Assembly: GCF_035917675.1 (NCBI RefSeq)
Contig: NZ_CP109104.1
Coordinates: forward strand, 7,378,001 to 7,442,000
Reading direction: 5' to 3'
Length of the DNA stretch: 64,000 nt
Source of the DNA: Streptomyces sp. NBC_01775
GTDB taxonomy: Bacteria > Actinomycetota > Actinomycetes > Streptomycetales > Streptomycetaceae
In this document: piece after piece, positions 50,726 through 60,377 of the stretch
Layout of the letters: each line of letters opens with the position of its first letter
How positions within the stretch are numbered: the first letter of the stretch is position 1
The notes under the pieces: generated by a model
What the model was told of the DNA's origin: nothing
Database searches by the model: none
What the model saw: the letters and a program-made list of their open reading frames with translations, nothing else
Translations under genes and position numbers: made by a program

Positions 50726-52032
50726 CCGCGCGCCATCCCCGTCAGCCGCTCCAGGACCTTGCCCTGGCTCACGCGCAGCCCGTCGTGCTCCCACTCGTTG
50801 GTCACCCACGTGCGCACCCGGGGCACGGCGCGCGCGGTGGCCAGCGAGTGCTTCCTGTCGACGTACATGTCGTCGTGGTAGACCGCCGCGTACACCGGCA
50901 CCTCGTTGGCCGCCAGCCGGTCCGTGTCGTACAGGTCCGGCCAGTCCCCGCGCTCCGCCAGCAGCTGCGCCGCCTCACGCAGCGGGAGCAGCGCCGGGTC
51001 GGTGTCGAACATCCAGGGGTAGATCATCTCGCCGGTCAGCCCGACCGGCTCCCCGGCCGCCAGCGCCCGGCGCGCGTCGAAGGCGGGGAACTCGCCGCGG
51101 ACCCGCTCTGCCGCCCAGCGGGTGCCGAGTGAACTCACCGAGCGCTGGGCGTAGACCGGCTCGTGCAGCGCCGCGAACAGGGGGCTGTCCGCCAGTGAGA
51201 TCCGCGCCCGCACAGCCTCCAGGAACGTGTCGGACAGCTCCGCTCCCGCCACGCCACGGATCCAGGGGTCCTCCAGCAGATAATGCAGGGCATCCGAGCC
51301 GCTGCCCTGGCCCAGCAGCATGCCCAGGGTCTGGAACCGCTCGACGGTCAGCGGGCTCCCGTCCGGCAGCCGCACCTCACGGCCGGCCAGATGCTCCACA
51401 ATCCGGTGCACGGCTTCCACGTCCTGCGGATAGCGGGAGTAATGGGCGGCGTTCTTGGCGGCGACCCTCGGGTAGGCGGCGCGGTAGACGTCTTCGGCGC
51501 CGACGCGCAGACCGGGCAGGCCGCCGGTCACGAAGCACTCCTTGAGACCCTCCGGTGCGTGGGAGAGATAGGCGAGCGTGCAGAAGCCGCCGAAACTCTG
51601 GCCCAGCGTCGACCACTTCCCCCGCTCACCCAGCAGGCTCCGGCGTGCGGCCTCCGCGTCCCGGACGATCGCGTCGGCGCGGAAGTGGGCCAGGTAGGCG
51701 GCCTGCTCCTCCGCGCCGCCGCGCAGCGCGAGGGACTGCCGGTTCACGGGCGTGGAGCGGCCGGTGCCCCGCTGGTCGAGGAGCAGCACCCGGTAGTGGC
51801 GCAGCGCGACGCCCAGCCAGGATTCCGGGCCCAGCGGGCGGGGCGAGCCGTGGCCGGGGCCGCCCTGGAGGAACAGCAGCCACGGCAGGTCCTCGTGCTC
51901 CTTCCCGGCCGCCACCACCTCGCGCGCGTACACCTCGATCCGCTCGCCGTCCGGACGGCTGTGGTCCAGGGGGACGGAGAAGACGTGGTCGGTCAATACG
52001 GTGCCGGGGTGCCTCATCAGGGTGGCGGACAC
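50716..52032 (-). CDS. alpha/beta hydrolase, proline iminopeptidase-like
   Basis: 438 residues from GTG 52032 with GAGGAGG upstream. WLLFLQGGPGHGSPRP (oxyanion loop), YRVLLLDQRGTGRSTP, the nucleophile elbow LGQSFGGFC and a C-terminal histidine in NEWEHDGLR fit prolyl aminopeptidase/tripeptidyl-type S33 peptidases. Substrate preference is unknown. It stands alone, upstream of (on the same strand as the end of) the cob operon's last gene. Confidence 0.9.
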   Translation of the reverse strand: MSATLMRHPGTVLTDHVFSVPLDHSRPDGERIEVYAREVVAAGKEHEDLPWLLFLQGGPGHGSPRPLGPESWLGVALRHYRVLLLDQRGTGRSTPVNRQSLALRGGAEEQAAYLAHFRADAIVRDAEAARRSLLGERGKWSTLGQSFGGFCTLAYLSHAPEGLKECFVTGGLPGLRVGAEDVYRAAYPRVAAKNAAHYSRYPQDVEAVHRIVEHLAGREVRLPDGSPLTVERFQTLGMLLGQGSGSDALHYLLEDPWIRGVAGAELSDTFLEAVRARISLADSPLFAALHEPVYAQRSVSSLGTRWAAERVRGEFPAFDARRALAAGEPVGLTGEMIYPWMFDTDPALLPLREAAQLLAERGDWPDLYDTDRLAANEVPVYAAVYHDDMYVDRKHSLATARAVPRVRTWVTNEWEHDGLRVSQGKVLERLTGMARGEV

Positions 52033-52097
52033 GGGTACCTCCTCGGTGGCGAACGGTAAGCGGGGGCCGGGGGCGGTCGGAACGTGTCAGCGGTCGG

Positions 52098-53162
52098 TCA
52101 GGTTCGCTCAAGGGCCCGGTGGAGCGCGTCGACGAACTGATCGGTCGTCATCCGGTCACGAACGGCCATCCGGAACCACTGCGGGCCAAGGCCGGGGAAG
52201 GTGTCCCCGCGCCGCACGGCGAAGCCCAGCTCCCGCAGCCGCTCCCGTGCGGCACCCGCCTCCGGATGCCGCACCAACAGGAAGGGCCCCTCCGGATCGG
52301 GGGTGGCCTCCCGCAGCCCGGCTTCACGGAAGGCCGCCAGCCGGGCGCTCAGATACGCGCGGTCGTCGGTGAACCGCTTCGCCGCCGCCTCCGCTTCGGC
52401 GAGCGCTTCCGGGGTGCTGCACGCCTCGGCCGCCGTCAGCGCCGGCGTGGAGACCGGCCACAGCGGCTGGTGGTACGCCAGCGCGCGCACAGTGGCGGGG
52501 TCGGCCAGCACATAGCCGATGCGCAGCCCGGCCAGCCCCCACGTCTTGGTGAGGCTGCGCAGCACCACCGTCCGCCCCGGCAGCTGGTCCAGAAGCGGTA
52601 CCAGCGAAGCGTGTTCGCCCGGCACCGCGTCCATGAACGCCTCGTCCACGACCAGCGTGCGCCCCTCCCGGGCGAGCGCCGCCAGGGAGGCGGCCGGATG
52701 CAGGACGGAGGTCGGGTTGGTGGGGTTGCCCACCACGATCAGATCCGCTTCATCCGGAACGGCGCCGGACGTCAGCCGGAACCCGTCCTCGGCGCGCAGC
52801 AGCACCCGCCCGACCGTGTGCCCGGCGTCCCGCAGCGCGGCCTCGGGCTCGGTGAACTGCGGGTGCACGACCACCGGATGCCGTGCGGAAAGCGCCCGGG
52901 CCACCAGAACGAACGCCTCGGCGGCCCCAGCCGTCAACAGCACCCGGTCCTCCGTCAGCCCGTGCCGCCGGGCGACGGCCCCTCGGGCCGAGCCTTCATC
53001 CGGATACGCGGCCAGCGTCGCCAACGAGTCGGCCAGCCGCGTCCTGAGCCACGCCGGCGGAGTGCCGGTACGGACGTTGACGGCGAGATCCACCAGCCCT
53101 GCTCCCGCTCCCCGGACCTCCACATCCCCGTGGTGCCGCAGATCCGGACCGTGCGCGCTCAT
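52098..53162 (-). CDS. cobC: CobC-like threonine-phosphate decarboxylase/aminotransferase
   Basis: 354 residues from ATG 53162. PLP fold I enzyme with VVGNPTNPTSVLHP, LVVDEAFMDAVPGE and the PLP lysine in RSLTKTWGLAGLRIGY; it resembles the actinobacterial CobC (Rv2231c-like) that supplies the aminopropanol arm of cobalamin. The start overlaps the preceding gene's stop as ATGA. Last gene of the cob operon in this window. Confidence 0.85.
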   Translation of the reverse strand: MSAHGPDLRHHGDVEVRGAGAGLVDLAVNVRTGTPPAWLRTRLADSLATLAAYPDEGSARGAVARRHGLTEDRVLLTAGAAEAFVLVARALSARHPVVVHPQFTEPEAALRDAGHTVGRVLLRAEDGFRLTSGAVPDEADLIVVGNPTNPTSVLHPAASLAALAREGRTLVVDEAFMDAVPGEHASLVPLLDQLPGRTVVLRSLTKTWGLAGLRIGYVLADPATVRALAYHQPLWPVSTPALTAAEACSTPEALAEAEAAAKRFTDDRAYLSARLAAFREAGLREATPDPEGPFLLVRHPEAGAARERLRELGFAVRRGDTFPGLGPQWFRMAVRDRMTTDQFVDALHRALERT

Positions 53163-53698
53163 GACGTCTCCGTGTGATGCGGGTCCGCTGATGTCTCCGT
53201 GCGGCGCGCGTCCGCCGCACGGCGCGCGTCCGGTGCGCCGAGTGCGAGGGCCGCCGTGGCGCGTACGGGAGCGCCGTGCGGCGGGCGGGACTTGGTCTTC
53301 GGGGTGAGCAGCATCCGGTCCGCGCCCGCCGCCAGCAGCGCCGCCGCCTCCGCGACCGAGGGCGTGCCCAGGGCCGTGCGGGAGAAGTCCGAGGGGTGGG
53401 GCACCTGGACGCGGGCCAGGGCTGTGGCGTCGTAGGCCAGCAGGGGCACCGTCAGCCGTTCGGCCACCGCCAGGAGCCCGGGCTCCTGGGCCCGCGCCGT
53501 GACGGTCGCCAGCGCCGTGACGTCCCGCTCCGTCAGCCCGGCGCCCGCCAGCACGTCCCGCACGAGTTCCAGCACCTCCCCGGGCGGCACGCCCTGGCAG
53601 GCGCCCACGCCGATGGTGACTCGCCGCCCGGCGGCGCTTGCGCGCCCGCTCACGTCGCCGTCGCTCACGTCGCGCCCGCTCACGTCGCGCCCGCTCAC
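53159..53698 (-). CDS. cobalamin biosynthesis protein, CobE/CbiG C-terminal type
   Basis: 179 residues from GTG 53698, which overlaps the cobB stop (GTGA). The core IGVGACQGVPPGEVLELV, TARAQEPGLLAVAERLTVPLLAYDA and VAEAAALLAAGADRMLLTPKTKS match the CobE/CbiG C-terminal domain, which helps open ring C/deacetaldehyde chemistry. The start is ambiguous: a 15-bp repeat encoding VSGRD provides GTG at 53698, 53683, 53668 and 53653. The C-terminus is also repetitive (TETS twice). Confidence 0.82.
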   Translation of the reverse strand: MSGRDVSGRDVSDGDVSGRASAAGRRVTIGVGACQGVPPGEVLELVRDVLAGAGLTERDVTALATVTARAQEPGLLAVAERLTVPLLAYDATALARVQVPHPSDFSRTALGTPSVAEAAALLAAGADRMLLTPKTKSRPPHGAPVRATAALALGAPDARRAADARRTETSADPHHTETS

Positions 53699-53707
53699 GT
53701 CGCGCCC
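53641..53707 (-). repeat. 15-bp tandem repeat at the cobB/cobE-like junction, 4 copies
   Basis: Units of GTGAGCGGGCGCGAC (one diverged) start on the minus strand at 53698, 53683, 53668 and 53653. Each offers a GTG start and a TGA in the cobB frame context; the first unit holds the real GTGA overlap. Confidence 0.92.
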
Positions 53708-55047
53708 GCCACGAAGCGGCGTACCATCTGCGGCGCGGCGGCCCAGTGGACGTGCAGGTACGAGGCGTGCACGTTGCCCTGGACGAAGCCCTCGGTGCGC
53801 CGTTCGGGGCGCACCAGCCCCCAGGCGGGGACCTCGCCGGTGCCCGGCTCCAGCACCGTGCGGTGGAACTCGTGCCCGCGCACCCGAGTGCCCGCTGGTG
53901 CCAGCGCGCTGTCCGCGACGGCAACCGCCTCCCGGTACCCCAGCGTCAGCCGCTCCGCCATCCGGCCCGAGGCCGCCAGTACCCCGCACATGGGCCGGCC
54001 GTCCAACTCCTGCGCCAGGTACAGCAGCCCGGCGCACTCGGCCGCCACCGGGCCGGTGAAGGTGCCGACCTCCTTGCGCAGGGGCTCGTTCGCCGACAGC
54101 TCGGGCGCGTACACCTCGGGGAAGCCCCCGCCGATGACCAGGCCCGACGTACCCGTCGGCAGCGCCTCGTCACGCAGCGGGTCGAAGCCGACGACCTCGG
54201 CGCCCGCAGCACGCAGCAGCTCGGCGTGCTCCGCGTACGAGAACGTGAAGGCCGGCCCGCTCGCCAGGGCGATCCGGGGCGCCGCGTTGCCGGAAGGCAG
54301 CGCTGAGCCGTCGGTCTCGGCCACCGGGTCCCAGGCGGGTGCCGCCAGCGGCGGCGCCTCGCGGGCCAGGGCCAGCAGCGCGTCCAGGTCGCAGCCCTCG
54401 CGCACCCGTTCGGCGAGGGCGGCCACCGACTCGACGGCCTCGGCCCGCCGTTCGGCGACCGGCACCAGACCCAGGTGCCGCGAGGGAGCGCGCACCACCT
54501 TCGTACGGCGCAAAGCGCCCAGCACCGGCACGCCGGAGCCCTCCAGCGCCTCCCGCAGCAGCTCCTCGTGCCGGTCGGAGCCCACCTTGTTCAGCACCAC
54601 GCCCGCCACCCGCACCTCCGGGTCCCAGGAGGCGAAGCCGTGCACCAGCGCGGCCACCGAGCGGGACTGCGAGGAGGCGTCCACGACCAGTACCACGGGC
54701 GCCCGCAGCAGCTTGGCGACGTGCGCGGTGGACGCCGTCTCGCCCTGCCCGGCCGCGCCGTCGTACAGGCCCATCACGCCCTCCACGACGGCCAGATCGG
54801 CACCGGCGGCACCGTGCCCGAACAGCGGCGCGATCCGCTCGGGGCCGCACAGGTACGCGTCCAGATTGCGGCCCGGACGTCCCGTGGCGAGCGCGTGGTA
54901 GCCCGGGTCGATGTAGTCGGGGCCGACCTTGTGCGGGGAGACGTCCAGGCCCCGCGCGGCGAAGGCGGCCATCAGGCCCGTGGCCACCGTCGTCTTGCCG
55001 CTCCCGGAGGAGGGCGCGGCGATGACCAGGCGCGGCACGCGGATCAC
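53695..55047 (-). CDS. cobB: cobyrinate a,c-diamide synthase
   Basis: 450 residues from GTG 55047 (GAGG 5 bases upstream); GTG 55038 is possible. An ATP-binding N-terminal domain (LVIAAPSSGSGKTTVATGLM, GVMGLYDG) and a glutamine amidotransferase domain with the cysteine in VAAECAGLLYLAQEL define CobB/CbiA, which amidates the a and c side chains. It follows cobO by 7 bp and overlaps the next gene. Confidence 0.95.
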   Translation of the reverse strand: MIRVPRLVIAAPSSGSGKTTVATGLMAAFAARGLDVSPHKVGPDYIDPGYHALATGRPGRNLDAYLCGPERIAPLFGHGAAGADLAVVEGVMGLYDGAAGQGETASTAHVAKLLRAPVVLVVDASSQSRSVAALVHGFASWDPEVRVAGVVLNKVGSDRHEELLREALEGSGVPVLGALRRTKVVRAPSRHLGLVPVAERRAEAVESVAALAERVREGCDLDALLALAREAPPLAAPAWDPVAETDGSALPSGNAAPRIALASGPAFTFSYAEHAELLRAAGAEVVGFDPLRDEALPTGTSGLVIGGGFPEVYAPELSANEPLRKEVGTFTGPVAAECAGLLYLAQELDGRPMCGVLAASGRMAERLTLGYREAVAVADSALAPAGTRVRGHEFHRTVLEPGTGEVPAWGLVRPERRTEGFVQGNVHASYLHVHWAAAPQMVRRFVAGAT

Positions 55048-55054
55048 GCGGGCC

Positions 55055-55660
55055 TCACCACTCGATGCCCCGCTGGCCCTTCTGGCCCGCGTCCATGGGG
55101 TGCTTGACCTTGGACATGTCGGTGACCAGATCGGCGGCCTCGATGAGCGCTTCGGGCGCGTTGCGACCGGTGATGACCACATGCTGCTGTCCCGGCCGGT
55201 CGTGCAGCACGGAGACGACCTCCGCCACATCGACCCAGCCCCAGTGTATCGGGTAGGCGAACTCGTCCAGCACCAGCAGCCGGTAGGTCTCCGCCGCCAG
55301 GTCCCGCTTGACCTGCTCCCAGCCCTCGCGGGCCGCTGCCTCGCTGCTCATCTCGTCCTGGGTACTGCGCTGGATCCACGACCAGCCCTCGCCCATCTTG
55401 TGCCAGTCCACGGTGCCGCCCTCGCCCGAGTCACCGAGCACACGCAGCGCCCGCTCCTCGCCGACCTTCCACTTCGCGGACTTGACGAACTGGAACACCC
55501 CGATCGGCCAGCCCTGGTTCCAGGCGCGCAGCGCCAGCCCGAAGGCGGCCGTCGACTTTCCCTTGCCGACGCCGGTGTGCACCGCGACCAGCGGCCTGTT
55601 GCGGCGCTGACGCGTGGTGAGGCCGTCCTCGGGTACGACGCTCGGCTGTCCCTTCGGCAT
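55055..55660 (-). CDS. cobO: cob(I)yrinic acid a,c-diamide adenosyltransferase
   Basis: 201 residues from ATG 55660. P-loop HTGVGKGKSTAAFGLALRA, LLVLDEFAYPIHWGWVD and HVVITGRNAPEALIEAADLVTDM are diagnostic of CobO/BtuR. It attaches the adenosyl ligand to the corrinoid. The ATG overlaps the upstream gene's TAA as TAATG. Confidence 0.96.
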   Translation of the reverse strand: MPKGQPSVVPEDGLTTRQRRNRPLVAVHTGVGKGKSTAAFGLALRAWNQGWPIGVFQFVKSAKWKVGEERALRVLGDSGEGGTVDWHKMGEGWSWIQRSTQDEMSSEAAAREGWEQVKRDLAAETYRLLVLDEFAYPIHWGWVDVAEVVSVLHDRPGQQHVVITGRNAPEALIEAADLVTDMSKVKHPMDAGQKGQRGIEW

Positions 55661-57765
55661 TACGCGGCCCTCCGTGAGTCCGTGGTGTGGCGTACGAGTT
55701 CCGAGACGGTATCGGCGCGCAGCTCCTCCAGTGTGACGGCGGTGCCGCCCAGCTCCCCGGCCAGCTCCCGCGCCAGGCCGAGCCGTACGTGCCCCGCCTC
55801 GCAGTCCACGACCACCGAGGCGGTGCCCTCGGCGGCCAGCAGCCGCGCGGCCTGCCGGGCGCGCACCACGGGCTCCGGCCCGCCGGTGGCCCGCCCGTCG
55901 GTCACCGTCACCAGCAGCGCGCGGCGCGCCGGATCGCGCATCCGCTCGACCCGCAGCACCTCACGGGCCCGCAGCAGCCCCGCGGCCAGCGGGGTACGCC
56001 CGCCGGTCGGCAGTGACTCCAGCCGGGCCGCCGCCGCCTCCACGGACGAGGTCGGCGGCAGCGCGACCTCCGCCTCGCCGCGCCGGAAGGTGACCATGCC
56101 GACCTTGTCGCGCCGCTGGTAGGCGTCCAGCAGGAGGGAGAGCACCGCGCCCTTGACGGCGCCCATCCGCTGCCGCGCGGCCATCGAGCCGGAGGCGTCC
56201 ACGACGAACAGGACGAGGTTGCCCTCCCTGCCCTCCCGGACGGCCTCACGCAGATCGTCCCCGCGCAGCACCAGCCCGCTGCCGGTGCGGCCCCGCGCCC
56301 GCTGGTGCGGTGCCGCGGCCTGCACGGTCGCGGCCAGATGCAGCTTGGTCAGCGTCCCGCGCGGACGCCGGGCGCCCGTCGTACGGCCGTGCGCGGTTCG
56401 CGCCCGCGACCTGCGCCCCGCCGCGCCCTCGCCCAGCCCGGGGACGGTGAGGGTACGCGTCTTGAACGGCTCGCCGGGTCCGGTCGCGGCCTTCTCCTGA
56501 GCCGGTGCGCCCGGAGCGGGCTCCGGCTCCTCGCCGGACTGCTCGGGCGCTGTCTGTCCGGGCGGCGCCTGCTCGGGCACGGACGGCTCCCCGGCGGGCG
56601 GATCGGCGGGCGGGTCGGCAGGCCCTTCCGGGAGCCCGCCGCCGTCGGGGCCGCCCTCCGGACCGTCCGGTTCCGGCCCGCCATCCGGTCCGTCCGGTTC
56701 CGGGTCCTCATCCGGTCCGTCCGGTTCCGGGCCTTCATCCGGTGCGCTGTTCTCATCGTTCTCCTCCAGCGTCTGGTCGAGCTTGTCCTCGTCCAGACCG
56801 GGCGCGTCGAAAGGATTTCGCCGACGCCTGTGCGGCAGCGCGAGCAGCGCCGCCTGGCGTACGTCCTCCGCCTCCACCTCGGTGCGTCCCGCCCAGGCCG
56901 CCAGCGCGGTCGCCGTACGCGCCATCACCAGGTCGGCACGCATGCCGTCCACCTCGAACGCGGCGCACGTGGCGGCGATCTGCCGCAGCGCGGCATCCTC
57001 CAGCCGCACCTTCGGGAGCAGGGCGCGCGCCGCGGCGATCCGCTCGCGCATCGTCTGCTCCTCGCCCGCCCAGCGCCCCGCGAACTCCTCCGGGCCGTCG
57101 TCGTAGGCGAGCCGCCGGCGTATGACCTCCACCCGCTCGTCCGTCTCACGCGAGGCCGCCACCTCGACGGTCAGCCCGAACCTGTCCAGCAACTGCGGGC
57201 GCAGCTCGCCCTCTTCGGGGTTCATCGTGCCGACGAGCAAGAAGCGCGCCGCGTGCCGTACGGAGACGCCCTCGCGCTCCACGTACGAGGCGCCCATCGC
57301 CGCCGCGTCCAGCAGCAGGTCGACCAAATGGTCGTGGAGCAGGTTGACCTCGTCGACGTACAGCACGCCGCGGTGCGCGTCCGCGAGCAGCCCCGGCTCG
57401 AACGCCTTCACGCCCTCCGACAGGGCCCGTTCGATGTCGAGCGCCCCCACGAGCCGGTCCTCCGAGGCGCCGACCGGCAGCTCCACCATCCGCGCCGGCC
57501 GCGCCTCGCCCGCATCCGCGCTCTCGTGCGGCCCGTCCGGGCAGCCGGGATCCGGTGCGGCGGGGTCGCAGGAGAAGCGGCAGCCGGGTACGACGTCGAC
57601 GTGCGGCATCAGCGTCGCCAGCGCGCGCACCGCCGTGGACTTCGCCGTCCCTTTCTCGCCGCGTACGAGGACTCCGCCGACCTGCGGGGAGACCGCGTTG
57701 AGGAGCAGGGCGAGCTGGAGGTCCCGCATGCCCACGATGGCGGTGAACGGGTAGGGGGTGCTCAC
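55660..57765 (-). CDS. chelatase subunit ChlID-type (AAA+ and VWA domains), cobalt insertion
   Basis: 701 residues from GTG 57765 (GAAAGGAC upstream). N-terminal AAA+ domain with [14 protein letters not shown] and [13 protein letters not shown], a long acidic Pro/Asp/Gly/Glu linker (about residues 335-430, made of [12 protein letters not shown] repeats), and a C-terminal VWA domain with the MIDAS motif [14 protein letters not shown]. Such proteins partner CobN in cobalt chelation. No cobN is adjacent, which is unusual. The linker DNA repeats CATCCGGTCCGTCCGG-like units. Confidence 0.93.
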   Translation of the reverse strand: MSTPYPFTAIVGMRDLQLALLLNAVSPQVGGVLVRGEKGTAKSTAVRALATLMPHVDVVPGCRFSCDPAAPDPGCPDGPHESADAGEARPARMVELPVGASEDRLVGALDIERALSEGVKAFEPGLLADAHRGVLYVDEVNLLHDHLVDLLLDAAAMGASYVEREGVSVRHAARFLLVGTMNPEEGELRPQLLDRFGLTVEVAASRETDERVEVIRRRLAYDDGPEEFAGRWAGEEQTMRERIAAARALLPKVRLEDAALRQIAATCAAFEVDGMRADLVMARTATALAAWAGRTEVEAEDVRQAALLALPHRRRRNPFDAPGLDEDKLDQTLEENDENSAPDEGPEPDGPDEDPEPDGPDGGPEPDGPEGGPDGGGLPEGPADPPADPPAGEPSVPEQAPPGQTAPEQSGEEPEPAPGAPAQEKAATGPGEPFKTRTLTVPGLGEGAAGRRSRARTAHGRTTGARRPRGTLTKLHLAATVQAAAPHQRARGRTGSGLVLRGDDLREAVREGREGNLVLFVVDASGSMAARQRMGAVKGAVLSLLLDAYQRRDKVGMVTFRRGEAEVALPPTSSVEAAAARLESLPTGGRTPLAAGLLRAREVLRVERMRDPARRALLVTVTDGRATGGPEPVVRARQAARLLAAEGTASVVVDCEAGHVRLGLARELAGELGGTAVTLEELRADTVSELVRHTTDSRRAA

Positions 57766-57850
57766 GCGACTGTCCTTTCATTGAGGTGCGGTCGGATCTT
57801 GAGTTCCTGTGCGGCCGGTGGGGCCGGTGCGGCCTTGGGGCCCGGCGTCC

Positions 57851-59383
57851 TCACGGTGCCCCCGGCGGGACGAACGGCAGCCCCACCGGGGCCCCCTCCT
57901 CGATGAGCCGCAGCAGCGCGTCCGTGTCCGCGTGCTCCTCGATCAGGTCGCCGAGCCGGTCGAGCTGTTCCTCGCGCAGCGCGGCGAAACAGGTGCCGGG
58001 CGCGGGCACGAAGTCGCGGCCCGCGTCCGCCGCGACGCGGCGCAGGAAAGCGCGCCGGAAGCCGTCCGACTCCAGCGAGCCGTGCCAGTGCGTACCCCAT
58101 ACGGCGCCGAAGCGGCAGCCGTCGAGGAAGGGCGTGCCGCCGCTCACCTCGGCCACCCCGTGGTGGATCTCGTAGCCCTCGGCCCGCTCACCCAGCGCCG
58201 TGCCCTCCGGGCGGGCCAGCGTCTTCTCCTGGTGGAACCGCACGTGGACGGGCAGCAGCCCGAGCCCCTCGACGGTTCCGGCGCGCGATTCGACCTCGTC
58301 CTCGATGCGCTCGCCGAGCAGCTGGTAGCCGCCACAGATGCCCAGCACCGGGCGGCCTTCGGCGGCGCGCCGGGCCAGCGCACCGGCCAGGCCCCGTTCC
58401 CGCAGCCAGCCGAGCGCCTTGACGGTGCCCCGCGTGCCGGGCACCACCACCAGGTCCGCGTCGGCCAGTTCTTCGGGACGGTCGCTGAAGCGCACCACGA
58501 CGCCGGGCTCGGCGGCCAGCGCGTCCACGTCGGTGAAGTTCGACATCAGCGGCACCGGAAGGACCGCGACCCGCAGTACGTCGCCGCCGTGCGGCGGCGC
58601 GCTCTCCGCCTCGCGCACGGTCCCGCGCAGCGACAGGCGCAGGCCGTCCTCCTCGTCGATGCCCAGCCCGTGCTGAAAGGGCAGGACTCCGAAGGACGGC
58701 CGGCCCGTCAGCTTCCGCAGCATCTCCAGGCCCGGCTCCAGCAGTCGCACGTCGCCCCGGAACTTGTTGACGAGGTAGCCGGCCAGCAGCGCCTGGTCCT
58801 CCGGCGCCAGCAGTGCCGTCGTCCCGAACAGGGAGGCGAAGACGCCGCCCCGGTCGATGTCGCCGACGACCAGCACGGGCAGCCGCGCCGCGCGGGCGAG
58901 GCCCATGTTCACGATGTCGCTGCGGCGCAGATTGATCTCGGCGGGGCTGCCCGCGCCCTCGCAGATCACCGCGTCGTGTGTCCGGCGCAGCTCCTCCAGG
59001 GAAGCGACGACGGGCTCCAGCAGGTTCTCGCGGCGCCCGTACTCCCCGAAGTAGCCCTTGGCGGACATCTCGCCGACGGCTTTGCCCATCAGGACGACCT
59101 GGCTGGTGCGGTCACCGCCCGGCTTCAGCAGGACGGGGTTCATCAGCGCGCTGGGCTCGACCCGGGCCGCCGCCGCCTGCATGGCCTGGGCGCGGCCGAT
59201 CTCCGCGCCGTCGCGGGTGACGAAGGAGTTCAGGGACATGTTCTGTGCCTTGAACGGGGCGACACGCATGCCCTTGCGGGCCAGCCAGCGGCAGATGCCC
59301 GCCGTCACCACGCTCTTGCCCGCGTCCGAGGTCGTCCCCGCGATCAGCAGCCCGCCGCCGGTACGTCCGCCCCTGGCGCTCAT
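57851..59383 (-). CDS. cobQ: cobyric acid synthase
   Basis: 510 residues from ATG 59383. GTTSDAGKSVVTAGICRWLARKG, KAQNMSLNSFVT, the catalytic cysteine in LGICGGYQLLGE and YEIHHG show the CobQ/CbiP amidotransferase that adds four amides to adenosylcobyrinate diamide. Its start overlaps the cobD stop as ATGA. Length is typical. Confidence 0.96.
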   Translation of the reverse strand: MSARGGRTGGGLLIAGTTSDAGKSVVTAGICRWLARKGMRVAPFKAQNMSLNSFVTRDGAEIGRAQAMQAAAARVEPSALMNPVLLKPGGDRTSQVVLMGKAVGEMSAKGYFGEYGRRENLLEPVVASLEELRRTHDAVICEGAGSPAEINLRRSDIVNMGLARAARLPVLVVGDIDRGGVFASLFGTTALLAPEDQALLAGYLVNKFRGDVRLLEPGLEMLRKLTGRPSFGVLPFQHGLGIDEEDGLRLSLRGTVREAESAPPHGGDVLRVAVLPVPLMSNFTDVDALAAEPGVVVRFSDRPEELADADLVVVPGTRGTVKALGWLRERGLAGALARRAAEGRPVLGICGGYQLLGERIEDEVESRAGTVEGLGLLPVHVRFHQEKTLARPEGTALGERAEGYEIHHGVAEVSGGTPFLDGCRFGAVWGTHWHGSLESDGFRRAFLRRVAADAGRDFVPAPGTCFAALREEQLDRLGDLIEEHADTDALLRLIEEGAPVGLPFVPPGAP

Positions 59384-60375
59384 CGCGTCCTCCTCTCGCG
59401 GACGCGGCGTACCGCGGCCCCCGTCAGTGCGGTGGTCGCGAGCGCCAGCAGCCCGACCCGCCGGGAGAGCCGTACGGCACGGCCGATGTCCGCCGCACGG
59501 ACGGTGCGCCCGGGGGAGTTGAGCACGGGACGGTGTTCGGTACGGCCGCCGTACGAGAGCGTGCCGCCCAGCCGCAGCCCCAGCGCCCCGGCGAACGAGG
59601 CTTCCACGGGGCCCGCGTTGGGGCTGGGGTGACGGTGCGCGTCGGTACGCCACGCCCGTACGGCGCCGCGCGGGTCCGGCCCGGCGAGCGCGGCCAGTGC
59701 GGCGGTCAGCCGTGCGCCGGGCCAGCCCGCCACGTCGTCCAGGCGGGCCGACGCCCAGCCGAACCTGCGGTGCCGCCGGGAACGGTGGCCGACCATCGCG
59801 TCCAGTGTGTTCACCGCGCGGAACCCGGTCAGCCCCGGAACTCCCGCCAGCGCGCCCCACACGAGGGCGCCCACCACCGCGTCCGAGGTGTTCTCCGCGA
59901 CCGACTCGACCACGGCGCGCGCCACCGCCGCCGCGTCCAGCTCCTGCGGATCGCGCCCGCACAGCGCGGGCAGCAACTCGCGGGCCAGTTCCAGGTCGCC
60001 GGACTCCAGCGCGGAGCCCACGGCGCGCGCCTCGCGTGCGAGGCCGGTCCCCCCGAGCGCGGTCCAGGTCGCCAGCGCTGTCACCACGACGGGTGCCGCG
60101 CCCCGCAGCCCGGATATCGCCTCTTCGGCGCGCCCGACGCGTCTGGCGCTCCTGCCAACTCCGGCGAGCGCGCCCCCGAAGACCGTGGCACCGCCCGCAC
60201 ACAGCGCGGTGTAGAGCGCGCCCGTGGCTCGGTCGTCCCGCCACATCAGCCGCTCGGCGGCACCGGCGGCCCGGCCGAAGGCGGCCACTGGGTGCCCGCG
60301 CCGGGGGTCGCCGAACAGGGCGTCGGCGGCGAACCCGAGGGCAGCGCCCCACACATGGGCGTCGGAAGGCCGCAT
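59380..60375 (-). CDS. cobD: adenosylcobinamide-phosphate synthase (CobD/CbiB)
   Basis: 331 residues from ATG 60375. Integral membrane enzyme attaching the aminopropanol arm. AADALFGDPRRGHPVAAFGR, ESVAENTSDAVVGALVWGALAGVPG and DAHRHPSPNAGPVEASFAGALGLRLGG are typical. No Shine-Dalgarno precedes ATG 60375; two bases separate it from the stop of the leader ORF, so translation is probably coupled. First enzyme gene after the B12 riboswitch. Confidence 0.94.
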   Translation of the reverse strand: MRPSDAHVWGAALGFAADALFGDPRRGHPVAAFGRAAGAAERLMWRDDRATGALYTALCAGGATVFGGALAGVGRSARRVGRAEEAISGLRGAAPVVVTALATWTALGGTGLAREARAVGSALESGDLELARELLPALCGRDPQELDAAAVARAVVESVAENTSDAVVGALVWGALAGVPGLTGFRAVNTLDAMVGHRSRRHRRFGWASARLDDVAGWPGARLTAALAALAGPDPRGAVRAWRTDAHRHPSPNAGPVEASFAGALGLRLGGTLSYGGRTEHRPVLNSPGRTVRAADIGRAVRLSRRVGLLALATTALTGAAVRRVRERRTR

Positions 60376-60377
60376 CG

